The notes: a model not told the origin generated them from the letters alone. 64,000 nt of DNA from [Erwinia] mediterraneensis (GCF_900604315.1 NZ_LR026978.1:3808157-3872156); one strand, 5' to 3'. Counted from the first letter of the stretch, positions 8,942 through 19,602 are shown. Made by a program: numbers and translations.

Positions 8942-10546
8942 ATGATGACGAAAGCGCTTGATTTTAACACGGGCTATTCTTCAAGACGCCCGCCGATGAT
9001 GGGGCACAATGCGGTAGCGACTTCACAGCCGCTGGCGGCGCAGGCAGGCATGCGCATGTTGCAACAGGGCGGCAACGCAGTGGACGCGGCCATCGCCAGC
9101 GCCATGGCGCTGACGGTGGTGGAGCCGACCGGCTGTGGCATCGGCAGCGACGCCTTCGCCATTGTCTGGGACGGTAACAAACTGCATGGCCTGAACGCCT
9201 CGGGTCGCTCACCGGCCAGCTGGCACGCCGATCTGTTTGCCGGCAAAACGGCGGTGCCGGAAACCGGCTGGGATGCGGTCACCGTTCCCGGCGCGGTCTC
9301 CGGCTGGGTGGCGCTGGCGGAGCGCTTTGGCTCCCTGCCCCTCACCACCCTGGCGCAGCCCGCCATTGAGTACGCGCGCAACGGTTTTCCCGTCTCGCCG
9401 CTGATTGGTCACCTGTGGCAGCGCGGTTATGAAAAACTGAAAGATCAGCCGGGATTCAGCGCCTGCTTTGCCCCGCAGGGACGCGCCCCGCATATCGGCG
9501 AAATTTTCCGTAATCCGGCCCAGGCCGCTACTCTGGAACTTATCGCGCAGACCCGTGGCGAAGCCTTTTATCACGGCGAACTGGCGCAAAAAATCGCCGC
9601 ATTCGCCAGCGAACATGGCGCGCACCTGACGCTGGATGATCTGGCGAGCCACCGTGCCGACTGGGTCGAGCTGCTGTCACGCGATTTTGCCGGTGGCTCG
9701 GTGCAGGAGTTGCCGCCAAACGGCCAGGGGATCGCCACGCTGGTTGCGCTCGGCATCCTGGAGCAGTGCGATATCGGTCGCTACGATCCCGATTCGGTAC
9801 AGTCGCTGCATCTTTCCATTGAAGCGATGAAGCTGGCGCTGGCGGATCTCGATCGCTATGTGGCCGATGAAGCCCATATGCCGTTTGCGGCGCGCGAGCT
9901 ACTCAGCGATCACTACCTGCAATCCCGCGCCGCGCTGATCGATCCCGATCACGCCTCTGACTTCACCTATGGCGCACCGACCCAGAGCGGCACCGTCTAT
10001 CTCTCCACCGCCGATGCCAGCGGGATGATGGTCTCTTTTATTCAGTCGAACTATATGGGATTCGGTTCCGGCGTCGTGGTGCCGGAGACCGGCATCAGCC
10101 TGCAAAACCGCGGCTGCGGCTTTGTGCTTGATCCTGAACATCCGAACGCACTGGCGGGCAGTAAACGTCCTTTCCACACCATTATTCCCGGCTTTGCGCT
10201 GGATGGTGAAGGTAAGCCGTTGATGTCGTTTGGCGTGATGGGCGGGCCGATGCAGGCGCAGGGACACATGCAACTGGCGCTGCGCATTATGCTGCACGGA
10301 CAAAACCCCCAGGCGGCGATTGATGCGCCGCGCTGGCGCGTGGTGCAGGGACGTGAAGTCATTGTGGAGTCCACATTCAGTCGCAACACCATTGCGGGAC
10401 TGCGTGAACGGGGCCATCAGATTGTGGTGGAAGATCCGTTGCAGGAGTACAACTTCGGCGGCGCACAGGTGATTTATCGGCTGCCGGAGGGCCACTATGT
10501 GGCGGCAACCGAGAGCCGCAAAGATGGTCAGGCGCTGGTGAGTTAA
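8942..10546 (+). CDS. Gamma-glutamyltransferase family protein
   Basis: A 534-residue Ntn-hydrolase of the gamma-glutamyltranspeptidase family. The presumed autoprocessing nucleophile is Thr351 in SGTVYLSTADASG, followed by the family's small-subunit core (FGSGVVVPETGISLQNRG) and the GGPMQAQGHMQ glycine-rich stretch. No signal peptide is visible, so unlike E. coli Ggt it is probably cytoplasmic. The AAGGAG at 8934-8939 suits the second ATG (8945) slightly better than 8942. It ends the operon with a peptide importer, suggesting import and then cleavage of gamma-glutamyl compounds. It could also be a related acylase such as cephalosporin-acylase-like enzymes. Confidence 0.85.
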   Translation: MMTKALDFNTGYSSRRPPMMGHNAVATSQPLAAQAGMRMLQQGGNAVDAAIASAMALTVVEPTGCGIGSDAFAIVWDGNKLHGLNASGRSPASWHADLFAGKTAVPETGWDAVTVPGAVSGWVALAERFGSLPLTTLAQPAIEYARNGFPVSPLIGHLWQRGYEKLKDQPGFSACFAPQGRAPHIGEIFRNPAQAATLELIAQTRGEAFYHGELAQKIAAFASEHGAHLTLDDLASHRADWVELLSRDFAGGSVQELPPNGQGIATLVALGILEQCDIGRYDPDSVQSLHLSIEAMKLALADLDRYVADEAHMPFAARELLSDHYLQSRAALIDPDHASDFTYGAPTQSGTVYLSTADASGMMVSFIQSNYMGFGSGVVVPETGISLQNRGCGFVLDPEHPNALAGSKRPFHTIIPGFALDGEGKPLMSFGVMGGPMQAQGHMQLALRIMLHGQNPQAAIDAPRWRVVQGREVIVESTFSRNTIAGLRERGHQIVVEDPLQEYNFGGAQVIYRLPEGHYVAATESRKDGQALVS

Positions 10547-10551
10547 CCACA

Positions 10552-10609
10552 CGGGCGTTTCCCTGACGCCCGCTTACTCTGCCCCGCGCCTTTCCGCAAG
10601 GCCGGGGCG
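10552..10609. terminator. Two consecutive hairpins between convergent genes
   Basis: A first stem, CGGGCGT at 10552-10558 with ACGCCCG at 10566-10572, is followed by CTTA. A second GC-rich stem spans 10581-10609 and is followed by TTGTT. They lie between the plus-strand gamma-glutamyltransferase gene and the minus-strand MATE gene and probably end transcription from both sides. Confidence 0.6.
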
Positions 10610-10629
10610 TTGTTGCCAGGTGCGCTGCG

Positions 10630-12069
10630 TTAACCACTCTGGCTTTTCGCCACCATCTTACGATAGTTATTCAGCCATTTGCCGCTGTTCAGCCGCCACC
10701 AGAAGCAGGCGCCGCGTACCGCCCAGTCAAGGAACATGCCGAGCCAGACACCAACCACCCCCATGCCGAGTACAATCCCCAGCAGATAACCTGCCACCAC
10801 GCGCGCGCCCCACATGCTGAACATTGAGACATACATGGTGTAACGCGCATCGCGCGCCCCTTTCAGCCCGGAGGGTAAAACCCAGGAGGCGGCCCAGATG
10901 GGCATAAAGGCGGCGTTAAGCCAGATCAGGTGTTTTGTAACCCGAATCACCTCAGGATCGCTGGTATAAAAGCGCGCCAGCAGCCCGGCAAAGGGCACGG
11001 TAAGAAACGCCAGGCAGCAGAGGGAAAAGGTCGCCAGCCAGTAGACGTGCCGGATCTGCCGTTCCGCCTGAAAGACCTGATTTTTCCCGAGGCGGGTGCC
11101 GGTAATAATGGTAGAGGCCGAGCCCAGCGCATTCCCCGGCAGATTAATCAGCGAGGCAATGGAGAAGGCGATAAAGTTACCGGCGATTTCGCTGGTGCCC
11201 ATGCCCGCCACAAAGATTTGCGTCAGCAGCTTGCCGCCGTTAAACAGCACCGACTCGATACTGGCCGGTACGCCAATGCTCAGTACCTCGCGCAGAATAT
11301 TGCTGTTCCAGCGGCGAAAATAGCTGGTCAGCGTAATCTTCAGCGAGGCGTTAAAGCCGATCATCAGCACATAAATCACGCCAATAGCGCCGATATAGCG
11401 CGATATGGTCAGCCCCAGCCCGGCACCGATAAAACCGAGCCCTTCCCAGGAGAAGCAGCCATAAATCAGCACGGTACTGATCACGATATTGAGAATATTC
11501 ATACCGCCGTTAATCAGCATCGGGATTTTGGTATTGCCCGCCCCGCGCAGCGCGCCGCTGCCGATCAGCGCAATGGCCGCCGCCGGATAGCTCCAGGCGG
11601 AGATTTGCAGGTAGCTGAGCGCCAGCGCTTTCACCTGAGGCTCGGCACTACCGGCAATCACATCGATAATCAGGTGTCCCCAGAACTCAATGATGATCAC
11701 CAGCAGAAAGGCGAGTATGGTCATCAGGCCAAGGGACTGACGCGTCGCCGCGCGTGCGCGCTTGCCGTTGCGTTTTGCCAGGCTGAACGCTACCACCACC
11801 GTGGTCCCCAGATCGATAGCGGCAAAAAAGGAGATGATCACCATGTTGAAGCTGTCGGCCAGACCAACGCCAGCCATCGCTTCTTTACCCAGCCAGCTCA
11901 CCAGGAAGGTGCTCAGTACCCCCATCAGCATGACGCAGAGGTTCTCGATAAAGATAGGTACCGCCAGCGGCGTGATCTCACGCCAGAACAGCGTGCGATA
12001 AGCACGACGTTTCGGATACCACGCCGTGCCTTTGATCGCCCGCATCACTGCTACGCCAGGATTTTGCAA
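10630..12069 (-). CDS. MATE-family efflux transporter, YeeO-like
   Basis: A 479-residue integral membrane protein with about 12 predicted helices and the two-fold pseudo-repeat of the MATE family. Segments such as FWREITPLAVPIFIENLCVMLMG and LSIGVPASIESVLFNGGKLLTQ form the two halves' starts. It resembles E. coli YeeO, a flavin/dipeptide-exporting MATE protein, more than NorM; this is recollection, not a search. The first codon shown is TTG (12069); an ATG at 12045 is an alternative, and neither has a strong Shine-Dalgarno. It lies 95 bases downstream of livF on the same strand and might be read through from that operon. Confidence 0.85.
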   Translation of the reverse strand: MQNPGVAVMRAIKGTAWYPKRRAYRTLFWREITPLAVPIFIENLCVMLMGVLSTFLVSWLGKEAMAGVGLADSFNMVIISFFAAIDLGTTVVVAFSLAKRNGKRARAATRQSLGLMTILAFLLVIIIEFWGHLIIDVIAGSAEPQVKALALSYLQISAWSYPAAAIALIGSGALRGAGNTKIPMLINGGMNILNIVISTVLIYGCFSWEGLGFIGAGLGLTISRYIGAIGVIYVLMIGFNASLKITLTSYFRRWNSNILREVLSIGVPASIESVLFNGGKLLTQIFVAGMGTSEIAGNFIAFSIASLINLPGNALGSASTIITGTRLGKNQVFQAERQIRHVYWLATFSLCCLAFLTVPFAGLLARFYTSDPEVIRVTKHLIWLNAAFMPIWAASWVLPSGLKGARDARYTMYVSMFSMWGARVVAGYLLGIVLGMGVVGVWLGMFLDWAVRGACFWWRLNSGKWLNNYRKMVAKSQSG

Positions 12070-12164
12070 GGGAATACCAATTCAGAAGAAATCGGACAGG
12101 AAATATAATCATGATAGGAGGCCAGAAATTATGCAAAGCCTTTCCGGCTCCAGTTAAATTTTTA

Positions 12165-12906
<742 letters not shown>

Positions 12907-12914
<8 letters not shown>

Positions 12915-13785
12915 CTTTGATCTCCTCTTCGTCTACACCGAGATAGGCGGCAATAACCCGTTCATCATGCTGGATCTGCTGCGGCGTGCCGCGTGCGATC
13001 ACATCCCCATGGTCAAGCACCACAATCTGATCGGAAACGCTCATTACCATGCCCATGTCGTGCTCAATCAGCAGCACAGTAATGCGGTGATCGGCACGCA
13101 GCCGGTGCAGAATGCGACTCAGCGCTTCGGTCTCCACCGGGTTCAGCCCCGCCGCCGGCTCGTCCAGGCAAATCAGCTCCGGCTGGGTACACATGGCGCG
13201 GGCGATTTCCAGCCGTCGCTGCTGCCCGTAAGAGAGCGTGCCCGCCAGCCGGTTGGCACTCTCCACCAGATCCACCAACTCCAGCCAGTAAAACGCGCGA
13301 TCAAGGGCACGATTCTCTGCCTCACGGTAGGCACGGGTATTAAACACGCCGGCCAGCAGGTTGCGGTTCACCTGCATATGCTGCGCCACCAGCAGGTTCT
13401 CCACCACCGACATTTCGCGGAACAGACGGATGTTCTGGAAGGTGCGCGCCAATCCGGCGCGGTTCACCAGGTGCGCCCCGCCAAACATTTTGTACCAGAG
13501 GCGCGATCCCAGTTGCGTCGGCCTGACCAGGTCGCTGGCACGAATTTTTTGTCCCAGCACCTGAATCACATCGGTGCTGCGCTGGCGGGCATTGAGCATA
13601 ATGCGTCCGCCGCTGGCGCGATAAAACCCGGTCAGGCAGTTGAACACTGTGGTTTTCCCTGCGCCGTTCGGGCCAATCAGCGCCGTCACTGAGCCGCGCT
13701 CGACCTCCAGGCTGACATCATTCAGCGCACGGATACCGCCAAAGTGCATCATCAGGTTTTCCACCTGCAAAATGGCATCACTCAT
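12907..13785 (-). CDS. livG: Branched-chain amino-acid ABC transporter ATPase LivG-like
   Basis: A 292-residue ATPase with Walker [10 protein letters not shown], the LivG insertion containing [21 protein letters not shown], signature [15 protein letters not shown] (the LSYGQ form typical of LivG) and Walker [14 protein letters not shown]. It overlaps both livM and livF by eight bases. It forms the heterodimeric motor of the importer with LivF. Confidence 0.92.
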
Positions 13786-15061
13786 GGCGTACTCCTTTAC
13801 GCAGCGCGACGCCGACGCGGCTGGTGCGCACCAGCCCGCGTGGCCGCCAGATCATCATCAGCACCATCAGCATGCCAAACAGCAGCACGCGATATTCGGC
13901 GAAGCTGCGCAGCAGCTCCGGTGCCACGGTAAGGACAAAAGCGGCCAGCACCACCCCCAGCGTCGAGCCCATGCCGCCCAGCACCACAATCGCCAGGATC
14001 AGCGCGGACTCAAAAAAGGTAAAGGAGGTGGGGTTAACGAATCCCTGATAACTGGCGAAAAAGACCCCGGCGATGCCAGCGGTTGAGGCCCCCAGCATAA
14101 AGGCGGAGAGCTTGACCAGCACATGGTTCAGCCCCATGGCGCGGCAGGCGATCTCATCTTCGCGCAGCGCTTCCCAGGCGCGACCAATGGGCATCCGCGT
14201 CAGCCGCTGCTTGATAAACAGCACCAGCAGTACCACCAGCACCAGAACGGCGTAAATAAAAATAAACTTCATGTTGGGGTTGTAGCTGAGACCGAAAAAC
14301 TCATGGAAAGGGGTGCCCCCTTCGCGGGCGCGACGGCCAAACTCCAGGCCGAGAAAGGTGGGCGACGGCACCGAGACGCCGTTCGGTCCGCCGGTAAATT
14401 CCAGCCAGTTATTCAGCACCAGGCGAATAATCTCACCAAAGCCGAGGGTAACAATCGCCAGATAGTCACCATGCATACGCAGCACCGGAAAGCCGAGCAG
14501 TGCGCCGGCCATGGCCGCCATCAGCGCCGCCAGCGGCAGCATGCTCCAGAAGCCCAGATCCAGGTACTGGTAGCCGAGCGCCAGCCCATAGGCGCCAATG
14601 GCATAAAACGCCACATAGCCGAGGTCGAGCAGCCCGGCCAGCCCGACCACAATATTGAGCCCCAGTCCCAGCAGCACATAGATCAGGCCGAGGATCGCCA
14701 CCGTCAGCAGGTATTTACTGGAGAACACCGGAAAGATAATGGCCACCATCAGCAGCAGAGGAATGATCCAGCGCAGCGATGAGCGCTGACCCGGCGCACG
14801 CACATAAACGCCCTGATCGGCCCCCTCCATCTGACGCTGCAGACGCTGACCGATGCCGCTCTGCAGCGCCAGACTCAGCAGCAAACGTCCGGCCATCACG
14901 ATGGCGACCAGCAGCGCCACGCGCGCGGCGGAAAGATGGAAGCTGTAACCCTCCAGCACAATGCCCACAATCGGGCCAAACACCACCAGCGCCACCAGCC
15001 CGGCAAGAACCGTATCCAGCAGCACCTGGCGCAGATCGAAACCTTGTATCCTTTCTGTCAT
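13778..15061 (-). CDS. livM: High-affinity branched-chain amino-acid permease LivM-like
   Basis: A 427-residue membrane subunit with roughly ten hydrophobic segments. It carries the long N-terminal extension of enterobacterial LivM (first 100 residues before the conserved core) and the core motifs [25 protein letters not shown] and [12 protein letters not shown]. The EAA-like loop is [19 protein letters not shown]. It begins ten bases after livH ends. Pairs with LivH. Confidence 0.92.
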   Translation of the reverse strand: MTERIQGFDLRQVLLDTVLAGLVALVVFGPIVGIVLEGYSFHLSAARVALLVAIVMAGRLLLSLALQSGIGQRLQRQMEGADQGVYVRAPGQRSSLRWIIPLLLMVAIIFPVFSSKYLLTVAILGLIYVLLGLGLNIVVGLAGLLDLGYVAFYAIGAYGLALGYQYLDLGFWSMLPLAALMAAMAGALLGFPVLRMHGDYLAIVTLGFGEIIRLVLNNWLEFTGGPNGVSVPSPTFLGLEFGRRAREGGTPFHEFFGLSYNPNMKFIFIYAVLVLVVLLVLFIKQRLTRMPIGRAWEALREDEIACRAMGLNHVLVKLSAFMLGASTAGIAGVFFASYQGFVNPTSFTFFESALILAIVVLGGMGSTLGVVLAAFVLTVAPELLRSFAEYRVLLFGMLMVLMMIWRPRGLVRTSRVGVALRKGVRHE

Positions 15062-15071
15062 CGTTATGCCC

Positions 15072-15986
15072 TCATACTTTCGCGACCAGTGGACGTCCCA
15101 GCAGCCCCTGCGGGCGGAAGATCAGGATCACCACCAGCAAGGTAAACGAAAACACATCTTTGTAATCGGAGTTCACCAGCCCGGCGAACTGCGCCTCTGC
15201 TACCCCGAGCAGCAACCCGCCCAGCATCGCCCCCGGCAGCGAGCCGATGCCGCCCAGCACCGCCGCGGTAAAGGCTTTGATCCCGATAATAAAACCGGCA
15301 TAAAAATCAAAGGTGCCGTAGTTCATGGTCACCAGCACCCCCGCCAGCCCCGCCATCGCTGCGCCAATCATAAACACCAGCGAAATCACCCGGTCGGTAT
15401 TGATGCCGAGAATCGACGCCATACGCCGATCCTGCTGCACGGCACGGCAGATGCGCCCCAGCTTTGTGTACTGGATAATCCAGGTAAGCAGCGCCATACC
15501 ACAAAACGCCGCCAGCAGGATAAAGATTTTCGTCCAGGTGATTTGCACCACCCCGCCGTCAATCTCCATGCGTACCGCCCCGGTGAGCAGCGTGGGGATC
15601 CCCTGCTGATTCGGCCCCTGGCTGAGCTGCACATAGTTTTGCAGGATCAGCGACATGCCGATGGCGGAGATCAGCGGCGCCAGGCGCGTTGAGTTACGCA
15701 GTGGTCGGTAGGCGATGCGCTCAATCGCCCAGCCATAGATGGCGGTCACCGCGATGGTAAAAAGCAGGGTGCCGAAAATCAGTAAGGGAAACGACTGCAC
15801 GCCAAAAAAGGAGAGCAGCGCCAGCGCGATAGCGCAGAGATAGGCGGAGATCATGTAGACCTCACCATGGGCAAAGTTAATCATGCCGATAATGCCGTAA
15901 ACCATGGTGTAGCCGATAGCGATCAGGCCGTAAACCGCACCCAGCGTCAGGCCATTGACCAGCTGTTGCAGAAAGAACGCATCCAT
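15072..15986 (-). CDS. livH: High-affinity branched-chain amino-acid permease LivH-like
   Basis: A 304-residue permease of about eight helices. The start [42 protein letters not shown] is the classic LivH N-terminus, and [17 protein letters not shown] near the C-terminus is the paired signature. It follows the binding-protein gene after 93 bases that contain a hairpin. Confidence 0.93.
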   Translation of the reverse strand: MDAFFLQQLVNGLTLGAVYGLIAIGYTMVYGIIGMINFAHGEVYMISAYLCAIALALLSFFGVQSFPLLIFGTLLFTIAVTAIYGWAIERIAYRPLRNSTRLAPLISAIGMSLILQNYVQLSQGPNQQGIPTLLTGAVRMEIDGGVVQITWTKIFILLAAFCGMALLTWIIQYTKLGRICRAVQQDRRMASILGINTDRVISLVFMIGAAMAGLAGVLVTMNYGTFDFYAGFIIGIKAFTAAVLGGIGSLPGAMLGGLLLGVAEAQFAGLVNSDYKDVFSFTLLVVILIFRPQGLLGRPLVAKV

Positions 15987-16043
15987 AGATCAGTCTCATC
16001 GAAGATGGGGCCAGCACGTAGTTGCGTGCACAGAGATGGCGAT

Positions 16044-16066
16044 GTCCCGCCTGATGCAGGCGGGAC
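16044..16066 (-). terminator. Intercistronic hairpin between livJ and livH
   Basis: GTCCCGCCT at 16044-16052 pairs exactly with AGGCGGGAC at 16058-16066 around a five-base loop. No T-run follows on either strand. Placed between the binding-protein and permease genes, it probably protects the binding-protein part of the mRNA or attenuates read-through so that more binding protein than permease is made. Confidence 0.55.
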
Positions 16067-16079
16067 CGGTCACTGCAGA

Positions 16080-17195
16080 CTAAAGCTGACGATATTTGCC
16101 TTTGTCGTCCCACTGGTAGATGACATAGTCGGAGACTTTCAGGTCGCCTTTACTGTCCCAGGCTTTTTTACCCATGACGGTATCGACGCTGTTGGCTTTC
16201 AGCCAGGCGCTCGCTTTTTCGTTGTCTTTGCCTGCCGCTTTATAGGCGGCAGCCAGCGCCTGAATCGACGCGTAGGCGTAGAGGGTATAACCTTCCGGCT
16301 CGAAGCCGCTGGCGCGGAACTTCTCAATCACCGGTTTACCTTCGGCAATCTGGCGCGGATCGCTGCCAAAAGTCATATAGACGCCATTGGTGTATTGCGG
16401 CCCGCCAGCGGCAGTGACCATCTCCTCAGTCACGATGCAGTCACCGGAGAAGAACTTCGCCTGCATGCCCTGCTCGCGCATCTGACGCACCAGCGGACCC
16501 GCTTCCGGATGGCAGCCGCCGAAATAGACCACGTCGGGATTCAGCGCGGCGATTTTGGTCACCAGCGCGTTAAAGTCTTTTTCGCCGCGTGACAGCCCTT
16601 CATAGAGCACCTCCTTCACGCCGCGTTTTTGCAGCTGCGCTTTGGTGGCGTCCGCCAGCCCCTGGCCATAGGTATCCTTGTCATGAATCACCGCCACTTT
16701 CTTCGCTTTCAGGGAATCCAGCATATAGTTGGCGGCAATGGTGCCCTGCTGATCGTCACGACCACACATGCGGAACATACCGCTCATGTCGCGTTCGGTA
16801 ATTTGCGGGTTGGTGGATCCGGGGGTAATGGCGATAATACCCGCTTCATCATAGACTTCCGAGGCGGGCATGGTGGAGGAGGAGCAGAAGTGTCCCACCA
16901 CCGCCATCACCTTATCCTGATCCGCCAGACGGTTCGCTACCGAGACTGCCTGTTTGGGTTCGCAGGCGTCATCGCCCTGCACCAGCACAATTTTCTCACC
17001 GTTAACCCCTCCTGCCGCATTAATATCCGCCGCCGCCTGCGACGCCCCCTTCCAGTACTGCGCCCCGTAAGTTGCATTGGGCCCGGAGAAAGGTCCGGCA
17101 ACACCGATTTTGATATCTGCCTGCGCAGAGAAGGCTGCACCTAAACACCCTGCCAACACAACTTTCGCGCTTAATTTCATTAATTTCATAGACAT
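16080..17195 (-). CDS. livJ: Branched-chain amino-acid ABC transporter binding protein LivJ/LivK-like
   Basis: A 371-residue periplasmic binding protein of the type I fold. The start at 17195 is supported by TTGAGGATTG upstream and by the signal peptide MSMKLMKLSAKVVLAGCLGA...AQA with mature DIKIGVAGPFSGPNATYG. A longer frame from 17375 has no ribosome binding site. The CEPKQAV...VVGHFCSSST pair of cysteines corresponds to the conserved disulphide of LivJ. It heads the livHMGF operon. Possible sigma54 promoter upstream (see separate entry). Confidence 0.92.
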   Translation of the reverse strand: MSMKLMKLSAKVVLAGCLGAAFSAQADIKIGVAGPFSGPNATYGAQYWKGASQAAADINAAGGVNGEKIVLVQGDDACEPKQAVSVANRLADQDKVMAVVGHFCSSSTMPASEVYDEAGIIAITPGSTNPQITERDMSGMFRMCGRDDQQGTIAANYMLDSLKAKKVAVIHDKDTYGQGLADATKAQLQKRGVKEVLYEGLSRGEKDFNALVTKIAALNPDVVYFGGCHPEAGPLVRQMREQGMQAKFFSGDCIVTEEMVTAAGGPQYTNGVYMTFGSDPRQIAEGKPVIEKFRASGFEPEGYTLYAYASIQALAAAYKAAGKDNEKASAWLKANSVDTVMGKKAWDSKGDLKVSDYVIYQWDDKGKYRQL

Positions 17196-17312
17196 GCTGT
17201 CAATCCTCAACTGGTTCACGAGCAAATGCCAGACCGCGGTCTGGAAGAAATCAATTTCTGAATCAACGACTGGAGTGCAAGCGCGGCCAGTGGGGCCACG
17301 GTTAATCAGCAA

Positions 17313-17327
17313 GCAAAAAGCTCGCCA
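17313..17327 (-). promoter_or_regulatory. Sigma54-type promoter for the liv operon
   Basis: Read on the minus strand the site is TGGCGAGCTTTTTGC, matching the -24/-12 consensus (TGGCAC, five bases, TTGC) with GG and GC ten bases apart. It lies about 118 bases ahead of the livJ start and 178 bases downstream of an NtrC-like site. Together these suggest nitrogen-regulated transcription. The match is by eye. Confidence 0.6.
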
Positions 17328-17504
17328 GAGGTCACAACGGATAGCAGAATTCGGCTGTGTCGCGCAGTCCGGCATCGCATCGCACGGCTGGCGAGGCGAC
17401 AGCAGAAGAGGCCCGGCCCGGTGGCACTTCCCTCCCGGGCACGGCGTAACAGCATCAAACTGCCGGTTTGCTCACTCACAATACCGATTGTCACGACGCA
17501 CACC

Positions 17505-17521
17505 AGCACCCGTTTGGTGCA
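17505..17521. promoter_or_regulatory. NtrC-like binding site between livJ and amn
   Basis: AGCACCCGTTTGGTGCA contains GCAC, seven bases, GTGC, the core of the enterobacterial NtrC consensus. Its distance from the sigma54-type promoter at 17313-17327 is usual for an enhancer. The surrounding 417-base gap between livJ and amn holds no gene that I can support. Confidence 0.55.
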
Positions 17522-17612
17522 AAATGCGGTCGATCACAGATTCTTTTTCAGTAGCGCGATCACGGCAGCTAAGCTTAGGCTCAGAACAGAGGTTCAAGAA
17601 GCGGGAGAGTTT

Positions 17613-19067
17613 ATGGAAATACAACGCAATGGCCTGACCCCTCAGCAGGCGCTGGATCAACTGGAAAACCTTTACGCTAATGCGGTGAACGCCCTGCGCA
17701 CAGCGATTAAAGTCTTTAGCGAACAGGGTACGCTGCCCGATGCCGCCGCGCGCGCGCAGGGGTTGTTTGTCTATCCGGAACTGCGTATCAGTTGGCAGGA
17801 AGATGGCCGCCAGCAAAATCGTTCCCGCGCCTGGGGGCGCTTTACCCATACCGGCAGTTACAGCACCACCATTACCCGTCCGGCGCTGCTGCGCCCTTAT
17901 CTCAGTGAACAGCTGCAGATGCTGGACAAAGAATATGCGGTCACCATTGAGGTCGGTCCGTCGCAGCAGGAGATCCCTTATCCTTACGTGATTGATGGTG
18001 CCGATCTGACCCTTGACCGCTCGATGAGCGCCAGCATTGCGCGCTATTTCCCCACCACCGAGTTGTCGCAGATTGGTGATGAAACCGCCGACGGGCTGTT
18101 TAACGCCAGCAGCTTTTTCCCCCTTTCCCATTTCGATGCGCTGCGTACCGACTTCTCGCTGGCGCGCCTGCGTCATTACACCGGCACCGCGGTTGAGCAC
18201 TTTCAGCCCTTTGTGCTGTTTACCAACTACACCCGCTATGTGGATGAGTTTGTACGCTGGGCCATTGCCCAGGTGCGCGATGCGCAGTCGCCCTATGAGA
18301 GTCTGGTCTGCTCCGGAGAGGTGATTATTACCGCTGAGACACCGGATGCCGAGGCGATGATGTCTGACTTTGCCTGGAAGAAACATCAGATGCCGGCGTG
18401 GCATCTGACCTCATCGCGCCAGAGCGGCATTACGCTGGTGAATATTGGCGTCGGGCCCTCGAATGCGAAAACCATTTGCGACCATCTGGCGGTATTGCGC
18501 CCCCATGCCTGGCTGATGATTGGTCACTGTGGCGGACTGCGTGAAAGCCAGACAATTGGCGATTATGTGCTGGCGCACGCCTATCTGCGCGATGACCATG
18601 TGCTCGACAGCGTGCTGCCGCCAGATATTCCGATTCCCAGCATCGCCGAAGTGCAGCGCGCGCTGTACGATGCCACCAAAGCGGTGAGCGGCATGGACAG
18701 CGAGGCGGTGAAGCAGCGGTTGCGCACCGGCACGGTGGTGACCACCGACGATCGTAACTGGGAGCTGCGCTATTCCGCTTCCGCACTGCGCTTTAATCTC
18801 AGTCGCGCCGTGGCGGTGGATATGGAGAGCGCAACTATCGCCGCTCAGGGTTACCGTTTTCGTGTGCCCTACGGCACCCTGCTGTGCGTATCGGATAAGC
18901 CATTGCATGGCGAGATTAAGCTGCCCGGACAGGCGAATCGTTTTTATGAGGGGGCGATTTCCGAGCATCTGCAGATCGGTATTTGCGCGGTAGACCTGCT
19001 GCGCGCCGAGGGGGATAAACTGCATTCACGCAAGCTGCGCACCTTCAACGAACCGCCTTTTCGCTAA
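17613..19067 (+). CDS. amn: AMP nucleosidase
   Basis: A 484-residue enzyme, the same length as E. coli Amn, that hydrolyses AMP to adenine and ribose 5-phosphate and helps regulate adenylate pools. Long stretches are near-identical to E. coli, for example ALLRPYLSEQL..PYPYVIDGADLTLDRSMS and WLMIGHCGGLRESQTIGDYVLAHAYL. The C-terminal half carries the nucleoside phosphorylase fold, with VDMESATIAAQGYRFRVPYGTLLCVSDKP. The start at 17613 is chosen over the longer frame because GCGGGAGAG precedes it and the N-terminus then matches Amn. Confidence 0.97.
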   Translation: MEIQRNGLTPQQALDQLENLYANAVNALRTAIKVFSEQGTLPDAAARAQGLFVYPELRISWQEDGRQQNRSRAWGRFTHTGSYSTTITRPALLRPYLSEQLQMLDKEYAVTIEVGPSQQEIPYPYVIDGADLTLDRSMSASIARYFPTTELSQIGDETADGLFNASSFFPLSHFDALRTDFSLARLRHYTGTAVEHFQPFVLFTNYTRYVDEFVRWAIAQVRDAQSPYESLVCSGEVIITAETPDAEAMMSDFAWKKHQMPAWHLTSSRQSGITLVNIGVGPSNAKTICDHLAVLRPHAWLMIGHCGGLRESQTIGDYVLAHAYLRDDHVLDSVLPPDIPIPSIAEVQRALYDATKAVSGMDSEAVKQRLRTGTVVTTDDRNWELRYSASALRFNLSRAVAVDMESATIAAQGYRFRVPYGTLLCVSDKPLHGEIKLPGQANRFYEGAISEHLQIGICAVDLLRAEGDKLHSRKLRTFNEPPFR

Positions 19068-19072
19068 AGATC

Positions 19073-19102
19073 ACGCCAGTCCGTATCGCAGCGGACTGGC
19101 GT
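19073..19102 (+). terminator. Hairpin downstream of amn
   Basis: ACGCCAGTCCG at 19073-19083 and its complement CGGACTGGCGT at 19092-19102 form an 11-bp stem six bases after the amn stop. No T-run follows, so termination efficiency is uncertain. Confidence 0.55.
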
Positions 19103-19192
19103 CACCCGTCAAATTCCGAAAATTCTTACTTCCGTCTCTTTTACCAACTCTTTGATAAGAAAGGGTTAATTTCTTTAACGTATAAAAACAAC

Positions 19193-19240
19193 GTTGTACG
19201 GCCCGGGAAAAGCTGTACAACTTTTCAAATTTTGTATAAC
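19193..19240 (+). promoter_or_regulatory. Candidate BluR/MerR-type operator upstream of ycgZ
   Basis: GTTGTAC at 19193-19199 and GTACAAC at 19215-19221 form an inverted repeat. A further GTATAAC copy at 19234-19240 is in direct orientation 19 bases after the second arm. In E. coli the ycgZ-ymgA-ariR operon is repressed by the MerR-like BluR, whose repression is lifted by blue-light-excited BluF. The assignment to BluR is inference; no bluR gene lies in this window. Confidence 0.45.
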
Positions 19241-19287
19241 TTTACGCTCTGTAAGCCGATGCCTTTTAACCCGATTAAGGATGCCCT

Positions 19288-19527
19288 ATGCGCCAGGTCG
19301 AATATAGTGCCTTATCCAGGAGCGATATCGCCCGTTACTTCAGCACCGCTTCCCTGCCCTCACAGCAGGAAACGCTGGGCCGCATTGTGGTGGAGATCCT
19401 GCGCGCCGGCAAAACGCTTAACCGTAAGTCCCTTTGTACCAAACTTTTGCTGCGCCTTGAAGGGGCGGGCAACACTGAAGAAGAAAAACATTATCAGGAG
19501 CTGCTTCGCCTGCTGTTTGCGCGCTGA
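19288..19527 (+). CDS. ycgZ: Two-component-connector-type protein YcgZ
   Basis: A 79-residue protein resembling E. coli YcgZ, most clearly in LPSQQETLGRIVVEILRAGKTLNRKSLCTKLLLRLE and the EEEKHYQELLRLLF tail. In E. coli the ycgZ-ymgA-ariR genes form the blue-light/cold-controlled regulon that acts on the Rcs phosphorelay and biofilm formation. First gene of a three-gene run here. No enzymatic motif is visible. Confidence 0.88.
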   Translation: MRQVEYSALSRSDIARYFSTASLPSQQETLGRIVVEILRAGKTLNRKSLCTKLLLRLEGAGNTEEEKHYQELLRLLFAR

Positions 19528-19602
19528 GACCGACGTTATGTGCACGTAATGCTCTCCCCGGCGAGCGCCCTGGCAGGCCGACAGACCGCCAAATAAGTAG
19601 AT

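Noticed and set aside
17450..17612. PhoB box ahead of amn, as known in E. coli
   Set aside because: Only one TGTCA half-site (about 17491) was found, with no second unit at 11 or 22 bases.
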